Of a DNA stretch of 30,674 nucleotides, positions 7,876 through 16,944 are shown piece after piece. The stretch lies in assembly GCA_040757455.1 (NCBI GenBank), contig JBFLXE010000012.1, positions 1-30,674 of the forward strand, written 5' to 3'. A program made the translations under genes and the position numbers. The DNA comes from Kmv42 sp040757455. Lineage in GTDB: Bacteria > Nitrospirota > Thermodesulfovibrionia > Thermodesulfovibrionales > SM23-35. The notes beneath the pieces are model-generated. The model saw only the letters and a program-made list of their open reading frames with translations. It was not told the DNA's origin and searched no databases. How positions within the stretch are numbered: the stretch's first letter is position 1; every line of letters begins with the position of its first letter.

Positions 7876-7905
7876 AATCCCTCCCCCTTTAAAAAAGGGG
7901 GATTA
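7876..7905. repeat. Dispersed repeat, copy 1 of an inverted pair
   Basis: A C-run/T-run/A-run/G-run palindrome, AATCCCTCCCCCTTT followed by AAAAAAGGGGGATTA. Its reverse complement matches the second copy at 7962-8000 closely. The 316-base gap 7815-8130 holds no gene; these two repeats fill much of it, and a stretch near 8045-8070 (GTGAGCCTGCCGAACCATGA) resembles another widespread dispersed repeat. Confidence 0.6.
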
Positions 7906-7961
7906 AAAATTGGATAAAATGCCAAATAAAGCAAATAAATTCTCCTTTTTAAGGACTATAA

Positions 7962-8000
7962 TAATTCCCCTCTTTTTTAAAGAGGGGTGAGGGGAGATTA
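7962..8000. repeat. Dispersed repeat, copy 2 of an inverted pair; possible terminator of the nuo operon
   Basis: CCCCTCTTT and AAAGAGGGG form a nine-base stem with a three-base loop, with TAAT at the left end and ATTA at the right. It is the inverted partner of 7876-7905. Read on the minus strand it lies about 130 bases past the nuoN stop and is followed by an A/T-rich stretch but no true T-run, so it could terminate the operon inefficiently. Confidence 0.55.
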
Positions 8001-8130
8001 CTGAAAGTGTTTATTAATTCCCAAATTTGTTCCAAGTGTCATAGTGAGCCTGCCGAACCATGATGACATACCTCGCTGCTCAGGTGAAATAATAATTGAT
8101 GAAAGAAATGGCAGGTATGATTTTGAGAGG

Positions 8131-9558
8131 CTAAAACCCTGCCAATGCTAAACGGGCGAAGCCGAGCAGATAAGATGGGAATACACCGATAAAAAGTACA
8201 GCTACTGTCGTGATTCCGAGAACAACGCCTGTTCCCGCAGACGTTGTCAGGCCAACCTCTGTCCTTGGCTCTCTCATGTACATGAACATCACAATTCTGA
8301 GATAAAAGAAAGCGGATATTGCGCTAAAGATGACAGCAACCACCACAAGCCAGGTATAACCTGCGTTGATTGCAGCCATAAACAGATATAATTTTCCGAC
8401 AAAACCTGCAGTAGGTGGAATGCCGGTAAGAGAAAACATGAATATCAACATCAGGGCAGCAGCCAGAGGGTGATGCTTCGCGAGTCCTTCGTAATCATAT
8501 ATCCCTTCGCCCTTGAACCCTTCGCTTCTCAGCATGATAATAACTGCAAAAGCACCAATATTCATGAAGGCATAGATCATCATGTAGCTCATCATACTCG
8601 CGAGGCCTTCATTGTTTGCGGCTATTATCCCGAGAAGTGCATAACCCGCATGGGCAATCGACGAGTAGGCAAGCATCCTCTTGATATTCGTCTGAGACAG
8701 GGCAACGACGTTTCCGATACCCATGGTCAGGATCGAAAGGAGAATCAATATTTTTGACCAGTCGACCGTGACAGAAGCGAAGGCCACCATAAAGACTCTT
8801 CCTAAAACAGCAAAACCCGCAGCCTTGGGCCCGACCGACATGAACGCTGTTATGGAAGTAGGAGCCCCCTCATAGACATCAGGCGCCCACATGTGGAATG
8901 GCGCCGCTGCGATCTTAAACCCAAAGGCAACAGTAAGAAGCATGACCGACAGTAATAGAGCGGATTTTCCTGCGAGACCTCTTTCAACAATAAAAGCAGC
9001 AATTGCCTGAATATTGGTCGTACCCGTCAATCCATAAATGATTGATATGCCGTAAAGGAGAAAGGCAGAGGAAAAAGCACCAAGAAGGAAATATTTCAGT
9101 GCGGCCTCGCTTGACCTTGCCTCGTGCCTGATGAAACCGGCAAGGACATATGTGCTCAACGCCATAAGCTCAAGACCAAGATAAAGAACAATCAGGTCGG
9201 CGGCTGAAGCCATAAGCATCATGCCGATCGTAGCAAACAAAATGAGGCCATAATATTCCCCGTAATTAACCTTCTCGACTGCTATGTATTTAATCGATAT
9301 CAGGACGGAAAGGATGACATTCACAAAAAAGATGAGCTTGAAGAAGGTACTGTAGCCATCTGAGATGAACATTCCTCCGAACGTTGTCCCCGATGAGCCA
9401 ATCAGTGTTGCCGCTACGCCAAGAACGCCCGCAATGCTGAGTAAAGCAACAATCTCTTTTCTTTTTATGATTAGATCCAGAAGAAGAATAACAAGCGCAA
9501 CAGAAGTCATCACGAGTTCAGGAGTCACGGGATCAAGATTGGGAAGCTGAAAATTCAT
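8131..9558 (-). CDS. nuoN: NADH-quinone oxidoreductase (complex I) subunit N
   Basis: A 475-residue, 14-helix antiporter-like subunit that carries one proton channel of the complex I membrane arm. Recognisable segments are GLELMALSTYVLAGFIRHE with the channel glutamate, the FKIAAAPFHMWAPDVYEGAP lysine/loop motif, and LAYSSIAHAGYALLG. Length is typical. It is the last gene of the operon; its ATG overlaps the nuoM stop by four bases (ATGA), indicating translational coupling. The proximal intergenic region downstream holds dispersed repeats and no further nuo gene. Confidence 0.95.
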   Translation of the reverse strand: MNFQLPNLDPVTPELVMTSVALVILLLDLIIKRKEIVALLSIAGVLGVAATLIGSSGTTFGGMFISDGYSTFFKLIFFVNVILSVLISIKYIAVEKVNYGEYYGLILFATIGMMLMASAADLIVLYLGLELMALSTYVLAGFIRHEARSSEAALKYFLLGAFSSAFLLYGISIIYGLTGTTNIQAIAAFIVERGLAGKSALLLSVMLLTVAFGFKIAAAPFHMWAPDVYEGAPTSITAFMSVGPKAAGFAVLGRVFMVAFASVTVDWSKILILLSILTMGIGNVVALSQTNIKRMLAYSSIAHAGYALLGIIAANNEGLASMMSYMMIYAFMNIGAFAVIIMLRSEGFKGEGIYDYEGLAKHHPLAAALMLIFMFSLTGIPPTAGFVGKLYLFMAAINAGYTWLVVVAVIFSAISAFFYLRIVMFMYMREPRTEVGLTTSAGTGVVLGITTVAVLFIGVFPSYLLGFARLALAGF

Positions 9559-11099
9559 CTAAACATTACCTCCATTATTGCTTTTGCAACACTTATTTCC
9601 TGAATTCCGCCTGCTGTGTTAACCCGCTGAAGAAGATTTTCGACAGACGGATGCATAAAGCTCAGAAAAGAGTTTGGATATACTCCTATCCAGAAAACAA
9701 GGGCAACAAGGGGAGCGAGAGTCAGTGCCTCTCTCACATACATGTCCGGCAGACCGAGAATCTTCTGGTTCGTCTGCATGAAAAACACCTTTTGGTAGAG
9801 CCAGAGCATGTAAGCTGCGCCTATTATGACGCCTGTTGCTGCCAGTACGCCGACAAGCTTATTAGCAGTAAATCCGCCAAGAAGAATAAGAAACTCACCG
9901 ATAAAACCATTGGTGGCCGGAAGACCTATGGACGCCAGGGTGAATACCATGAAGAATGCTGCATACGTCGGCATTACAGTTGCCAGCCCGCCGTAATCCG
10001 CAATCTGTCTCGAATGAGTTCTGTCGTATATGATTCCGACAGACAAAAAGAGTGCACCTGTTACGACCCCGTGGTTGATCATCTGCAAAATCCCGCCTTC
10101 CATTCCCTGGATGTTGAGTGCGAAAATACCCAGCGTTACAAAGCCCATATGGCTCACAGAGCTGTACGCAATAAGCCTCTTCAGATCCGTCTGCCCAAGA
10201 CATATTACGGCACCGTATATGATTGCGATAATTGAAAGAGTCAGCATAACCGGGGTCATTGCCTTTGAAGCCTCCGGAAATAAAGGCAGGGAAAATCTGA
10301 GGAAGCCATAAGCACCCATTTTAATGAGGATGGCGGCAAGAATAACGCTGCCTGCCGTCGGAGCTTCAGTGTGCGCATCGGGAAGCCACGTGTGAACAGG
10401 CCACATCGGTACTTTTACTGCAAAGGCAGCAAAGAAAGCCCAGAAAAGCCACAACTGCATCGAATAGGGATATGATTTTGATGTAAGCTCGAGGATATCA
10501 AAGCTTCTTCCCGAGTAAAGATATAAGACGATTATGCCGACCAGCATGAGCACGCTGCCCACCAAGGTATAGAGAAAGAATTTTATCGCCGCATAGACCC
10601 TGTTCGGGCCGCCCCATACGCCGATAATAAGAAACATGGGAATCAGCATGGCTTCCCAGAAGAGATAGAAGAGGAAGAAATCCAGTGAGCAAAAGACACC
10701 TATCATTGCTGCCGTTGTCAGGAGAATCGCTATATAGAATTCTTTTACCTTTGTTTTTATGGAATCCCATGAAATGAGCACACAAAGGATAGCTGACAAT
10801 GCTGAAAGCAAGACAAGCAACACGCTTATCCCGTCGACTCCGAGATAATAATTGATATTCCACTGCTGAATCCAGCTATGCCTCTCGACGAACTGCATCT
10901 TGTGGGTTGTCTTGTCAAAATCCGTAAAGAGAGGCAACGCAACAATAAAGGTAAGAACGCTGGTCGTCAGGGCAATCCACTTCACCGGCAACTCCCACGA
11001 CCTTCTCATGATGAGTATAAATAAAGACCCCAATACAGGCAAGAAGATAATGGTCGTGAGAATAGGATAACCTAACTGGTTCATGATCACCTGTTCCAT
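9555..11099 (-). CDS. nuoM: NADH-quinone oxidoreductase subunit M
   Basis: A 514-residue antiporter-like membrane subunit, second proton channel. The transmembrane glutamate is in LFYLFWEAMLIPMFLIIGVWGG; the channel lysine and broken-helix segment are in FAVKVPMWPVHTWLPDAHTE; LKRLIAYSSVSHMGFVTLGI is the other family landmark. Overlaps nuoN by four bases and follows nuoL with a 37-base gap. No duplication of nuoM is seen here, in contrast to the modified complex I described in some nitrite-oxidising Nitrospira. Confidence 0.95.
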   Translation of the reverse strand: MEQVIMNQLGYPILTTIIFLPVLGSLFILIMRRSWELPVKWIALTTSVLTFIVALPLFTDFDKTTHKMQFVERHSWIQQWNINYYLGVDGISVLLVLLSALSAILCVLISWDSIKTKVKEFYIAILLTTAAMIGVFCSLDFFLFYLFWEAMLIPMFLIIGVWGGPNRVYAAIKFFLYTLVGSVLMLVGIIVLYLYSGRSFDILELTSKSYPYSMQLWLFWAFFAAFAVKVPMWPVHTWLPDAHTEAPTAGSVILAAILIKMGAYGFLRFSLPLFPEASKAMTPVMLTLSIIAIIYGAVICLGQTDLKRLIAYSSVSHMGFVTLGIFALNIQGMEGGILQMINHGVVTGALFLSVGIIYDRTHSRQIADYGGLATVMPTYAAFFMVFTLASIGLPATNGFIGEFLILLGGFTANKLVGVLAATGVIIGAAYMLWLYQKVFFMQTNQKILGLPDMYVREALTLAPLVALVFWIGVYPNSFLSFMHPSVENLLQRVNTAGGIQEISVAKAIMEVMFR

Positions 11100-11136
11100 T
11101 TCCGTCCCTATAAAATCTCCTCTTTAAAAATCACGC

Positions 11137-13056
11137 TCACCGCCACAACAGCATATATAAGATTATGAAGAAAGCACCCGCAGCCATAAAGATTCCGTAA
11201 TGGTGCGCCAGTCCGGTTTGAATCCTGCGCAAGCCTGAACTGAAGATGCCAATCAACCGGGGCACTCCATTTACTATGCCTTCTATGATTTTGGCATCGG
11301 TAAAGCCCACGAGGAATCTTCGCGCCACCCACATCGTGGGTTTCACGATTGTATAATTATATAATTCGTCGACAAAATATTTGTTGAAGAGGATTAGATA
11401 GAAGACGTTGAAGTTCCTTGCGAGTCTCACAGGTATAGATGTTTTTAAGAGATAGAAGATCGTCGCCAGTACAAGGCCGGTGACGGCTATAGTTGTTGAC
11501 AGACTCATGATTCCCAATTCCTGGGCATGAGTGCCATGGAATTCGGGATGCCCAACGACGGGCTCGAGGAAGTGGGCAAAATAGGCTCCGCCACCGAGTA
11601 CAGAAGGGATCCCCACCCATCCTCCTGCGACCGCACCGACTGCCAAAAGCATCAAGGGAATTGTCATAACGCTGGGAGATTCGTGAAGGTGATGCTCTTC
11701 ATGATGCGTGCCCCGGAATTTTCTGTGGAAGGTGAGATAAATCATCCTGAACGAATAAAACGGAGTGAAGAACGCAACACATGTGACAATTACCCAGACG
11801 AGCCTGCCGATATCCGTGCCGGAGGCAAAGGCAGACCAGACGATCTCATCTTTACTGAAAAACCCTGCCAAACCGGGGATGCCGCCCGCGCTTAACGCCG
11901 CAAGCAACATCGTTGCATAGGTAACCGGCATAAATTTCCTGAGTCCGCCCATTCTCTGGATATCGTTATGATGAACAGCGTGAATTACGCTCCCGGCACC
12001 CAGGAAGAGAAGAGCCTTAAAGAATGCGTGAGTATAAAGATGGAACACTCCGGCCGCATATGCACCGACACCACAAGCAAGAAACATCATCCCGAGATGG
12101 CTCAATGTCGAGTACGCTATAATCCTCTTTATATCGTTCTGCACACAGGCTATTGTCGCTGCGAAAAGTGATGTACTTGCCCCGACAATGGCAACAACAC
12201 CCATCGCAACCGGCGAAAGGTTAAAAATCGCATTCGTCCTCGCCACCATGAAGACCCCGGCGGTAACCATTGTCGCTGCATGTATGAGGGCACTGACCGG
12301 CGTGGGACCTTCCATTGCATCCGGCAACCACACATGCAGAGGCATCTGGGCTGATTTTCCAACCGCGCCGCAGAAAAGGAGTAGAGCGATCAGTGTGATC
12401 AGGTTAACCTCAATTCCGAGGAAATTCAAAGTCTGTCCTGCGAAGTTCCCCACATTAGAAAATACAGGTTCGTAGTGGACCGTTCCGAAGGTGAGGAAGA
12501 TCATGAATATGCCAAGGGCAAAGCCAAAGTCACCGAATCTGTTGACAATGAATGCCTTTTTGCCCGAGTCTGCAGCGGATTTCTTTTCATACCAGAATCC
12601 TATAAGAAAATATGAACAGAGGCCGACACCTTCCCAGCCCAGATATAGCTGGATAAAGTTGTTTGCAGTGACGAGCATAAGCATAAAAAATACGAAGAGG
12701 CTCAGGTACGCGAAGAACCTGTAATACCCTTTATCGCCGTGCATGTATCCTATTGAATAAATAAAGATCAGGGATCCGACGCCAGTTACAACGAAAAGCA
12801 TTACAGCCGTGAGTTGATCAATGAGAAAGCCCACGCTGACTTTGAAATTTCCGGATATCATCCAGGTATAAAGATCTTCGTTGATAGTCTTTCCGTTTAT
12901 TACCTGAAAAAGAGTTATAACGGATATGATGAATGATCCGATTATCCCGAGGCATGAAGGCCAGTGAGCTTTGTCTCTCAAAAGCTCTTTTCCAAGAAGA
13001 ATATTAATGATAAAAGCTGCAAGCGGAAGAAATGGTATCAATAAATACAGTTTCAT
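11137..13056 (-). CDS. nuoL: NADH-quinone oxidoreductase subunit L
   Basis: A 639-residue subunit, the distal antiporter-like channel whose C terminus forms the long lateral helix of the membrane arm. Landmarks are YLGWEGVGLCSYFLIGFWYE, GAVGKSAQMPLHVWLPDAME and IKRIIAYSTLSHLGMMFLA. The last ~80 residues (from NKYFVDELYNYTIVKP on) fit the lateral helix and final membrane segment. Histidine-rich loop GTHHEEHHLHESP (~470) is within the usual variation for NuoL. Lies 31 bases after nuoK. Confidence 0.95.
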   Translation of the reverse strand: MKLYLLIPFLPLAAFIINILLGKELLRDKAHWPSCLGIIGSFIISVITLFQVINGKTINEDLYTWMISGNFKVSVGFLIDQLTAVMLFVVTGVGSLIFIYSIGYMHGDKGYYRFFAYLSLFVFFMLMLVTANNFIQLYLGWEGVGLCSYFLIGFWYEKKSAADSGKKAFIVNRFGDFGFALGIFMIFLTFGTVHYEPVFSNVGNFAGQTLNFLGIEVNLITLIALLLFCGAVGKSAQMPLHVWLPDAMEGPTPVSALIHAATMVTAGVFMVARTNAIFNLSPVAMGVVAIVGASTSLFAATIACVQNDIKRIIAYSTLSHLGMMFLACGVGAYAAGVFHLYTHAFFKALLFLGAGSVIHAVHHNDIQRMGGLRKFMPVTYATMLLAALSAGGIPGLAGFFSKDEIVWSAFASGTDIGRLVWVIVTCVAFFTPFYSFRMIYLTFHRKFRGTHHEEHHLHESPSVMTIPLMLLAVGAVAGGWVGIPSVLGGGAYFAHFLEPVVGHPEFHGTHAQELGIMSLSTTIAVTGLVLATIFYLLKTSIPVRLARNFNVFYLILFNKYFVDELYNYTIVKPTMWVARRFLVGFTDAKIIEGIVNGVPRLIGIFSSGLRRIQTGLAHHYGIFMAAGAFFIILYMLLWR

Positions 13057-13087
13057 TTGCTCAATCTCTGTTTAATTCCTTTTTCGG

Positions 13088-13390
13088 TCATCCCTTCATC
13101 TCGTGGACTTCGTCAACATGAGCCGTCGGCCTGTTTCTGAACAGTGCTATAACAATTGCAAGTCCTATTGCCGCCTCAGCCGCCGCAACCGCAATGACAA
13201 AGAAGGCCAATATCTGCCCTCTGAGGTCCTGGATGTAATGACTGATTGCGATAAGATTGATATTAACGGCATTCAGCATCAATTCTATTGACATAAACAT
13301 GAGAATAATGTTCCGTCTTGTCAAAAAACCAAAGACTCCAACTGTGAAAACAGCCAGACTGAGGAACATATACCAGCTCAACGGTACCAT
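13088..13390 (-). CDS. nuoK: NADH-quinone oxidoreductase subunit K
   Basis: 100 residues and three transmembrane helices, as in all NuoK. Both proton-relay glutamates are visible, in MSIELMLNAVNINLIA and in AAAEAAIGLAIVIALF. The start codon is two bases after the nuoJ stop, so the pair is tightly coupled. Confidence 0.95.
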   Translation of the reverse strand: MVPLSWYMFLSLAVFTVGVFGFLTRRNIILMFMSIELMLNAVNINLIAISHYIQDLRGQILAFFVIAVAAAEAAIGLAIVIALFRNRPTAHVDEVHEMKG

Positions 13391-13392
13391 AT

Positions 13393-13905
13393 CTAAGCTT
13401 TGAGCCTCCTTTTTGCCAGCACTATTGCACCCACGATAGCCACAAGAAGGATCAGCGATGCAATTTCGAAAGGAAACAAATAATCCGTATATAATATCTT
13501 CCCCAGGGCGATTGTATGTGTTTCCTGCTGTATAAGATCAATCGAATATTGACCGGGAGGTGCCGCAACAAAAGACCTGAGTGAAAGAATGACCACAATG
13601 AAAAGAGAAGCTGCAAAGGTCAAGCCCGCAGACCATGCGCCTATGAACCTGCTTATCCTTGTCTCTTCTCTCACATTTATCAGTAGCACAACGAAAAGGA
13701 ATAACACGAGTATTCCGCCCGCATAAACAATGACCTGTATCGCCGCCATGAATTCTGCATTTAGTATCAGATAAAGACTGGCGATGTGGAAAAACAAAAG
13801 AAGCATCCAGAGGACGCTGTGAACCGGATTTCTCCTTGTGATTACGACTACTGAAAGAGCGACTATCGCAAAGGCAAAGTATACAAATAACAATACGGAG
13901 ATCAT
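13393..13905 (-). CDS. nuoJ: NADH-quinone oxidoreductase subunit J
   Basis: 170 residues with five predicted membrane helices. The third helix carries the conserved VYAGGILVLFLFVVLLI segment with the pi-bulge region that gates proton transfer. NPVHSVLWMLLLF near the N terminus is also typical. Its ATG overlaps the nuoI stop by four bases. Confidence 0.95.
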   Translation of the reverse strand: MISVLLFVYFAFAIVALSVVVITRRNPVHSVLWMLLLFFHIASLYLILNAEFMAAIQVIVYAGGILVLFLFVVLLINVREETRISRFIGAWSAGLTFAASLFIVVILSLRSFVAAPPGQYSIDLIQQETHTIALGKILYTDYLFPFEIASLILLVAIVGAIVLAKRRLKA

Positions 13906-14435
13906 CTTTTCCTTCCTCTGAAGACCGGCTGGTTCGGTGTGGTTTCGAGGTCTTCAGATTTTGGTCTCCAGAACCTCGCAAAATATTCCTCTCCTTTTTT
14001 GCCGGACATATATTTATCCCAATTTCTTAAAAGTTTTTCTCTGGTCATATACAAATTGTCTTTTGAATAATCAGAATATTCATAGTTTTCGGTGAGCACG
14101 ACAGCGCCATAAGGACAAACTTCCATACAGAATGCACAATATATGCATCTCAGGAGCTCTATCTCGTATCTTGCCACCTGGCCCTTTTCCCTGAAAACGT
14201 GTATGCATTTTGACGGGCAAACGGTCTCACAAAGTCCGCAGCCAGTGCATTTTGCCTCTCCTGTTTGCGGGTGTTTGGCAAGGGCATGCTGACCTCTGAA
14301 CCCAGGCGCTATGGGTCTTCTTTCGTCGGGATACTGTATGGTCACCGCATGAGAAAAAAGCCTGCTCAAGGTAAGGGCCAACCCCTTCAGTATTTCTATA
14401 AAGAAAATTTTCTTTATGAAATTTTTTACCGTCAC
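13902..14435 (-). CDS. nuoI: NADH-quinone oxidoreductase subunit I, two [4Fe-4S] clusters
   Basis: The 177-residue peripheral subunit carries clusters N6a and N6b that pass electrons to NuoB. Both CxxCxxCxxxCP motifs are intact: CTGCGLCETVCPSKC and CIYCAFCMEVCPYGA. The N-terminal amphipathic part (FSHAVTIQYPDERRP...GFRGQHAL) is normal. The start is GTG, 11 bases after the nuoH stop. In an enzyme without NuoEFG this is the expected ferredoxin-side entry point, which makes the second ferredoxin domain in NuoD noteworthy. Confidence 0.95.
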   Translation of the reverse strand: MTVKNFIKKIFFIEILKGLALTLSRLFSHAVTIQYPDERRPIAPGFRGQHALAKHPQTGEAKCTGCGLCETVCPSKCIHVFREKGQVARYEIELLRCIYCAFCMEVCPYGAVVLTENYEYSDYSKDNLYMTREKLLRNWDKYMSGKKGEEYFARFWRPKSEDLETTPNQPVFRGRKR

Positions 14436-14446
14436 CCGTTATCTCC

Positions 14447-15469
14447 TTACAAAATGATTTTCACCAAACCTGTGATAACGATGTTTGCCAGTGCCACGGG
14501 AATGAGTATCTTCCATCCAATTGCCATTAGCTGGTCGTATCTGTATCTCGGCACTGTTGCCCTTATCCAATAATAGAAGAATATGAAGAAATAGACCTTA
14601 ATGAGGAACCAGAAGACCGGCGGGACATAGGAGAGAAACGGCAGAACCCGTGTTATATACCATGGGAGCGTCCATCCTCCCAGGAAACATATTGCACCCA
14701 GTGATGACATGATGAACATGGCTATGTATTCACCCAGGAAGAAAAGGGCAAATCTGAAGCTGCTGTATTCAACGAAATAGCCGGCCACAAGTTCACTCTC
14801 CGCCTCCGGGAGATCAAAGGGAGTTCTGTTCGTCTCTGCAATCGCCGCGATAACAAAAACGACGAAGGCGACTATCTGTGGAATCGCAAATATCCCAAAG
14901 ATTGAGTTCTGCTGGGCTATCACTATGTCAGTCAGGTTCAGCGAGCCCGCCATTATCATCACACCGACCAGACTCAATCCCATAGCGATCTCATAACTAA
15001 TGACCTGCGCAGATGACCTTAGTCCGCCGATGAAAGCGTATTTCGAGTTTGAAGCCCAGCCGGATATAAAAATTCCGTATACGCCGAGCCCTGCTATCGC
15101 AAAAACAAACAGCAGTCCTATGTTTATATCAGCAATCACAAAATTATATGAAAAAGGAATAACGGAGAGATTCACCATTGCAGCTGCCATAAATATGACG
15201 GGTGCGAGATAAAATACGACCTTATCCGCATTTTCCGGGATTACATCCTCTTTAAAGAAAAGTTTGACTCCATCCGCGATTGGCTGGAGAAGGCCATGCG
15301 GGCCAACCCTCATCGGACCCAGCCTGACCTGCATATGGCCGATCACCTTACGTTCGAAATATGTTGCATATGCTACATGAAGAAGTGTTACGCCGAGCAC
15401 GATCGCGATCTTTATCGTGATAATCACCACGTTGATCCCGAAGTTGATCAATCCCTCAGTCGTAATCAC
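14447..15469 (-). CDS. nuoH: NADH-quinone oxidoreductase subunit H
   Basis: The 340-residue, eight-helix subunit forms the floor of the quinone chamber. The most conserved loop, AETNRTPFDLPEAESELVAG, is intact, as are YFERKVIGHMQVRLGPMRVG near the N terminus and the acidic E-channel residues. The start is GTG; its first base is the last base of the nuoD stop (TAGTG), so translation is probably coupled to nuoD. Confidence 0.95.
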   Translation of the reverse strand: MITTEGLINFGINVVIITIKIAIVLGVTLLHVAYATYFERKVIGHMQVRLGPMRVGPHGLLQPIADGVKLFFKEDVIPENADKVVFYLAPVIFMAAAMVNLSVIPFSYNFVIADINIGLLFVFAIAGLGVYGIFISGWASNSKYAFIGGLRSSAQVISYEIAMGLSLVGVMIMAGSLNLTDIVIAQQNSIFGIFAIPQIVAFVVFVIAAIAETNRTPFDLPEAESELVAGYFVEYSSFRFALFFLGEYIAMFIMSSLGAICFLGGWTLPWYITRVLPFLSYVPPVFWFLIKVYFFIFFYYWIRATVPRYRYDQLMAIGWKILIPVALANIVITGLVKIIL

Positions 15470-16944
15470 TATCTGTCACATTCTCCAAGAACTATGTCGA
15501 TAGTTCCGATGTTCGCAATCACGTCAGCCACCAGGTGTCCAATACATAGTCTGGGCAAGACCTGGGCATGGACGAATGAAGGAGCCCTCACCCGCATCCT
15601 GTACGGTTTTCCGGAACCATCACTCACAAAATAGAAACCCAGTTCACCTTTGGGCACTTCCGTTGCGACATAAAGATCACCCTCCGGTACCCTTGGACCC
15701 CTTTTTACGTAAGCAAAATGTTCGGCAAGAAGCTCCGTGGCTTTTGTGATCTCTTCCGGAATGGGCTGTTTGGCCAGTTCTGCTAATTGTTCGTCACCAA
15801 GCCCTCTGCCGCCCGGTATTATCTTCAGAGCCTTGAATTTGCATGTCACATAACAGTTCATACAGCCAAGACAAAATTCCTGTTTGATCTTGTGCGGTTT
15901 TTTCTTCTCGCCAAAGATTGCTTTCGCAGGACAGGCCCTCAAACACATGCCACAGCCCTTACATACTTTTTCATCAATAAAGAAAGCATGTTTCTGATCT
16001 GGATGAGTCACAGCCATCATCTTGTCCTTAGGCGGGAGAACCAGCTTGGGTGCCTCGGCCATAATCGGCCCCGCCGGTAATTTTTCGATACACTGCCTGA
16101 TGATGTTGTTTGACTGCCTCATTTCGAGCATACGGCAGCGATACCTGTCATATGTATCACCTTCTGAGCCGACCGGCACGTCAAACTCGACTCTGTCATA
16201 CGCATCATAGGGAGCATGTTTCCTCACATCATAAGGTACGCCGGAACCTCTCAGGGTGGGTCCTGTGAGCCCCCAACTCACAGCTTCCTCTGCAGAGATC
16301 ACCCCAATCCCTACTGTCCTCTTGAGCCATATTCTGTTCTGGTCAATCAGGGTTTCATATTCCAGAATTCGCGAGGGAAATTCCTCGGTAAATTTATAGA
16401 GGCTGTCAAGAAATTCCTGAGATACATCGTTTCTTACGCCACCTATCCTCGGATAGGTTACTGTCAGTCTTGCACCGCATATCTTCTCGAACAGCTCAAG
16501 TATCCACTCTCTTTCTCTGAAACAGTAAAGAAAAACGGTCATCGCGCCGATGTCGAGTGCATGAGTCGCAAGCCACAGAAGATGATTCGAAATCCTGGAC
16601 ATCTCACCAACCATGGTTCTTATGAATTTCGCTCTTTCCGGAGCCTCTATTCCAAACAATTTCTCCACCGCAACAACATAACCAATGTTGTTAGACATTG
16701 CCGATACGTAGTCCATTCTGTCAGTCAGCGGAAGGGCCTGGAAGTAACTAAGACTTTCGCCGAGCTTTTCGATCCCTCTGTGGAGATATCCAATATAAGG
16801 TGTAACATTAACGACCACCTCGCCGTCCAGATCGAGGACAAGGCGAAGAACACCATGGGTCGCAGGATGCTGCGGTCCCATATTAACATTTAATTCTCTC
16901 GTTTCTAATATCTTCTCTACCTGATCCATACTCATTCTTCCCAT
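15469..16944 (-). CDS. nuoD: NADH-quinone oxidoreductase subunit D with an inserted two-cluster ferredoxin domain
   Basis: Residues 1-~305 and ~403-491 are an ordinary NuoD (49-kDa) chain. It has the quinone-site GPQHPATHGVLRLV loop, DRMDYVSAMSNN with the quinone tyrosine, RGSGVPYDVRK, and a C terminus GELGFYFVSDG...RAPSFVHAQVLP...DIVLGECDR. Between PPKDK (304-308) and TELLAEHF (403-410), where other NuoD have only a short turn, lies about 90 extra residues. They contain C328-x2-C331-x2-C334-x3-C338-P and C358-x2-C361-x2-C364-x3-C368-K, a complete bacterial-type 2[4Fe-4S] ferredoxin. The frame is continuous and both flanks keep family spacing, so this is a true insertion and explains the length of 491 rather than ~400. 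Overlaps nuoC by 13 bases. Function of the insert is unproven; electron entry or ferredoxin docking is my inference. Confidence 0.95.
   Translation of the reverse strand: MGRMSMDQVEKILETRELNVNMGPQHPATHGVLRLVLDLDGEVVVNVTPYIGYLHRGIEKLGESLSYFQALPLTDRMDYVSAMSNNIGYVVAVEKLFGIEAPERAKFIRTMVGEMSRISNHLLWLATHALDIGAMTVFLYCFREREWILELFEKICGARLTVTYPRIGGVRNDVSQEFLDSLYKFTEEFPSRILEYETLIDQNRIWLKRTVGIGVISAEEAVSWGLTGPTLRGSGVPYDVRKHAPYDAYDRVEFDVPVGSEGDTYDRYRCRMLEMRQSNNIIRQCIEKLPAGPIMAEAPKLVLPPKDKMMAVTHPDQKHAFFIDEKVCKGCGMCLRACPAKAIFGEKKKPHKIKQEFCLGCMNCYVTCKFKALKIIPGGRGLGDEQLAELAKQPIPEEITKATELLAEHFAYVKRGPRVPEGDLYVATEVPKGELGFYFVSDGSGKPYRMRVRAPSFVHAQVLPRLCIGHLVADVIANIGTIDIVLGECDR

Noticed and set aside
15541..16060. 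NuoD as two genes joined by a sequencing error, or a separate ferredoxin gene
   Set aside because: One uninterrupted frame covers both flanks and the insert, there is no internal start with ribosome site at the insert, and the conserved C-terminal NuoD part could not fold as its own gene.
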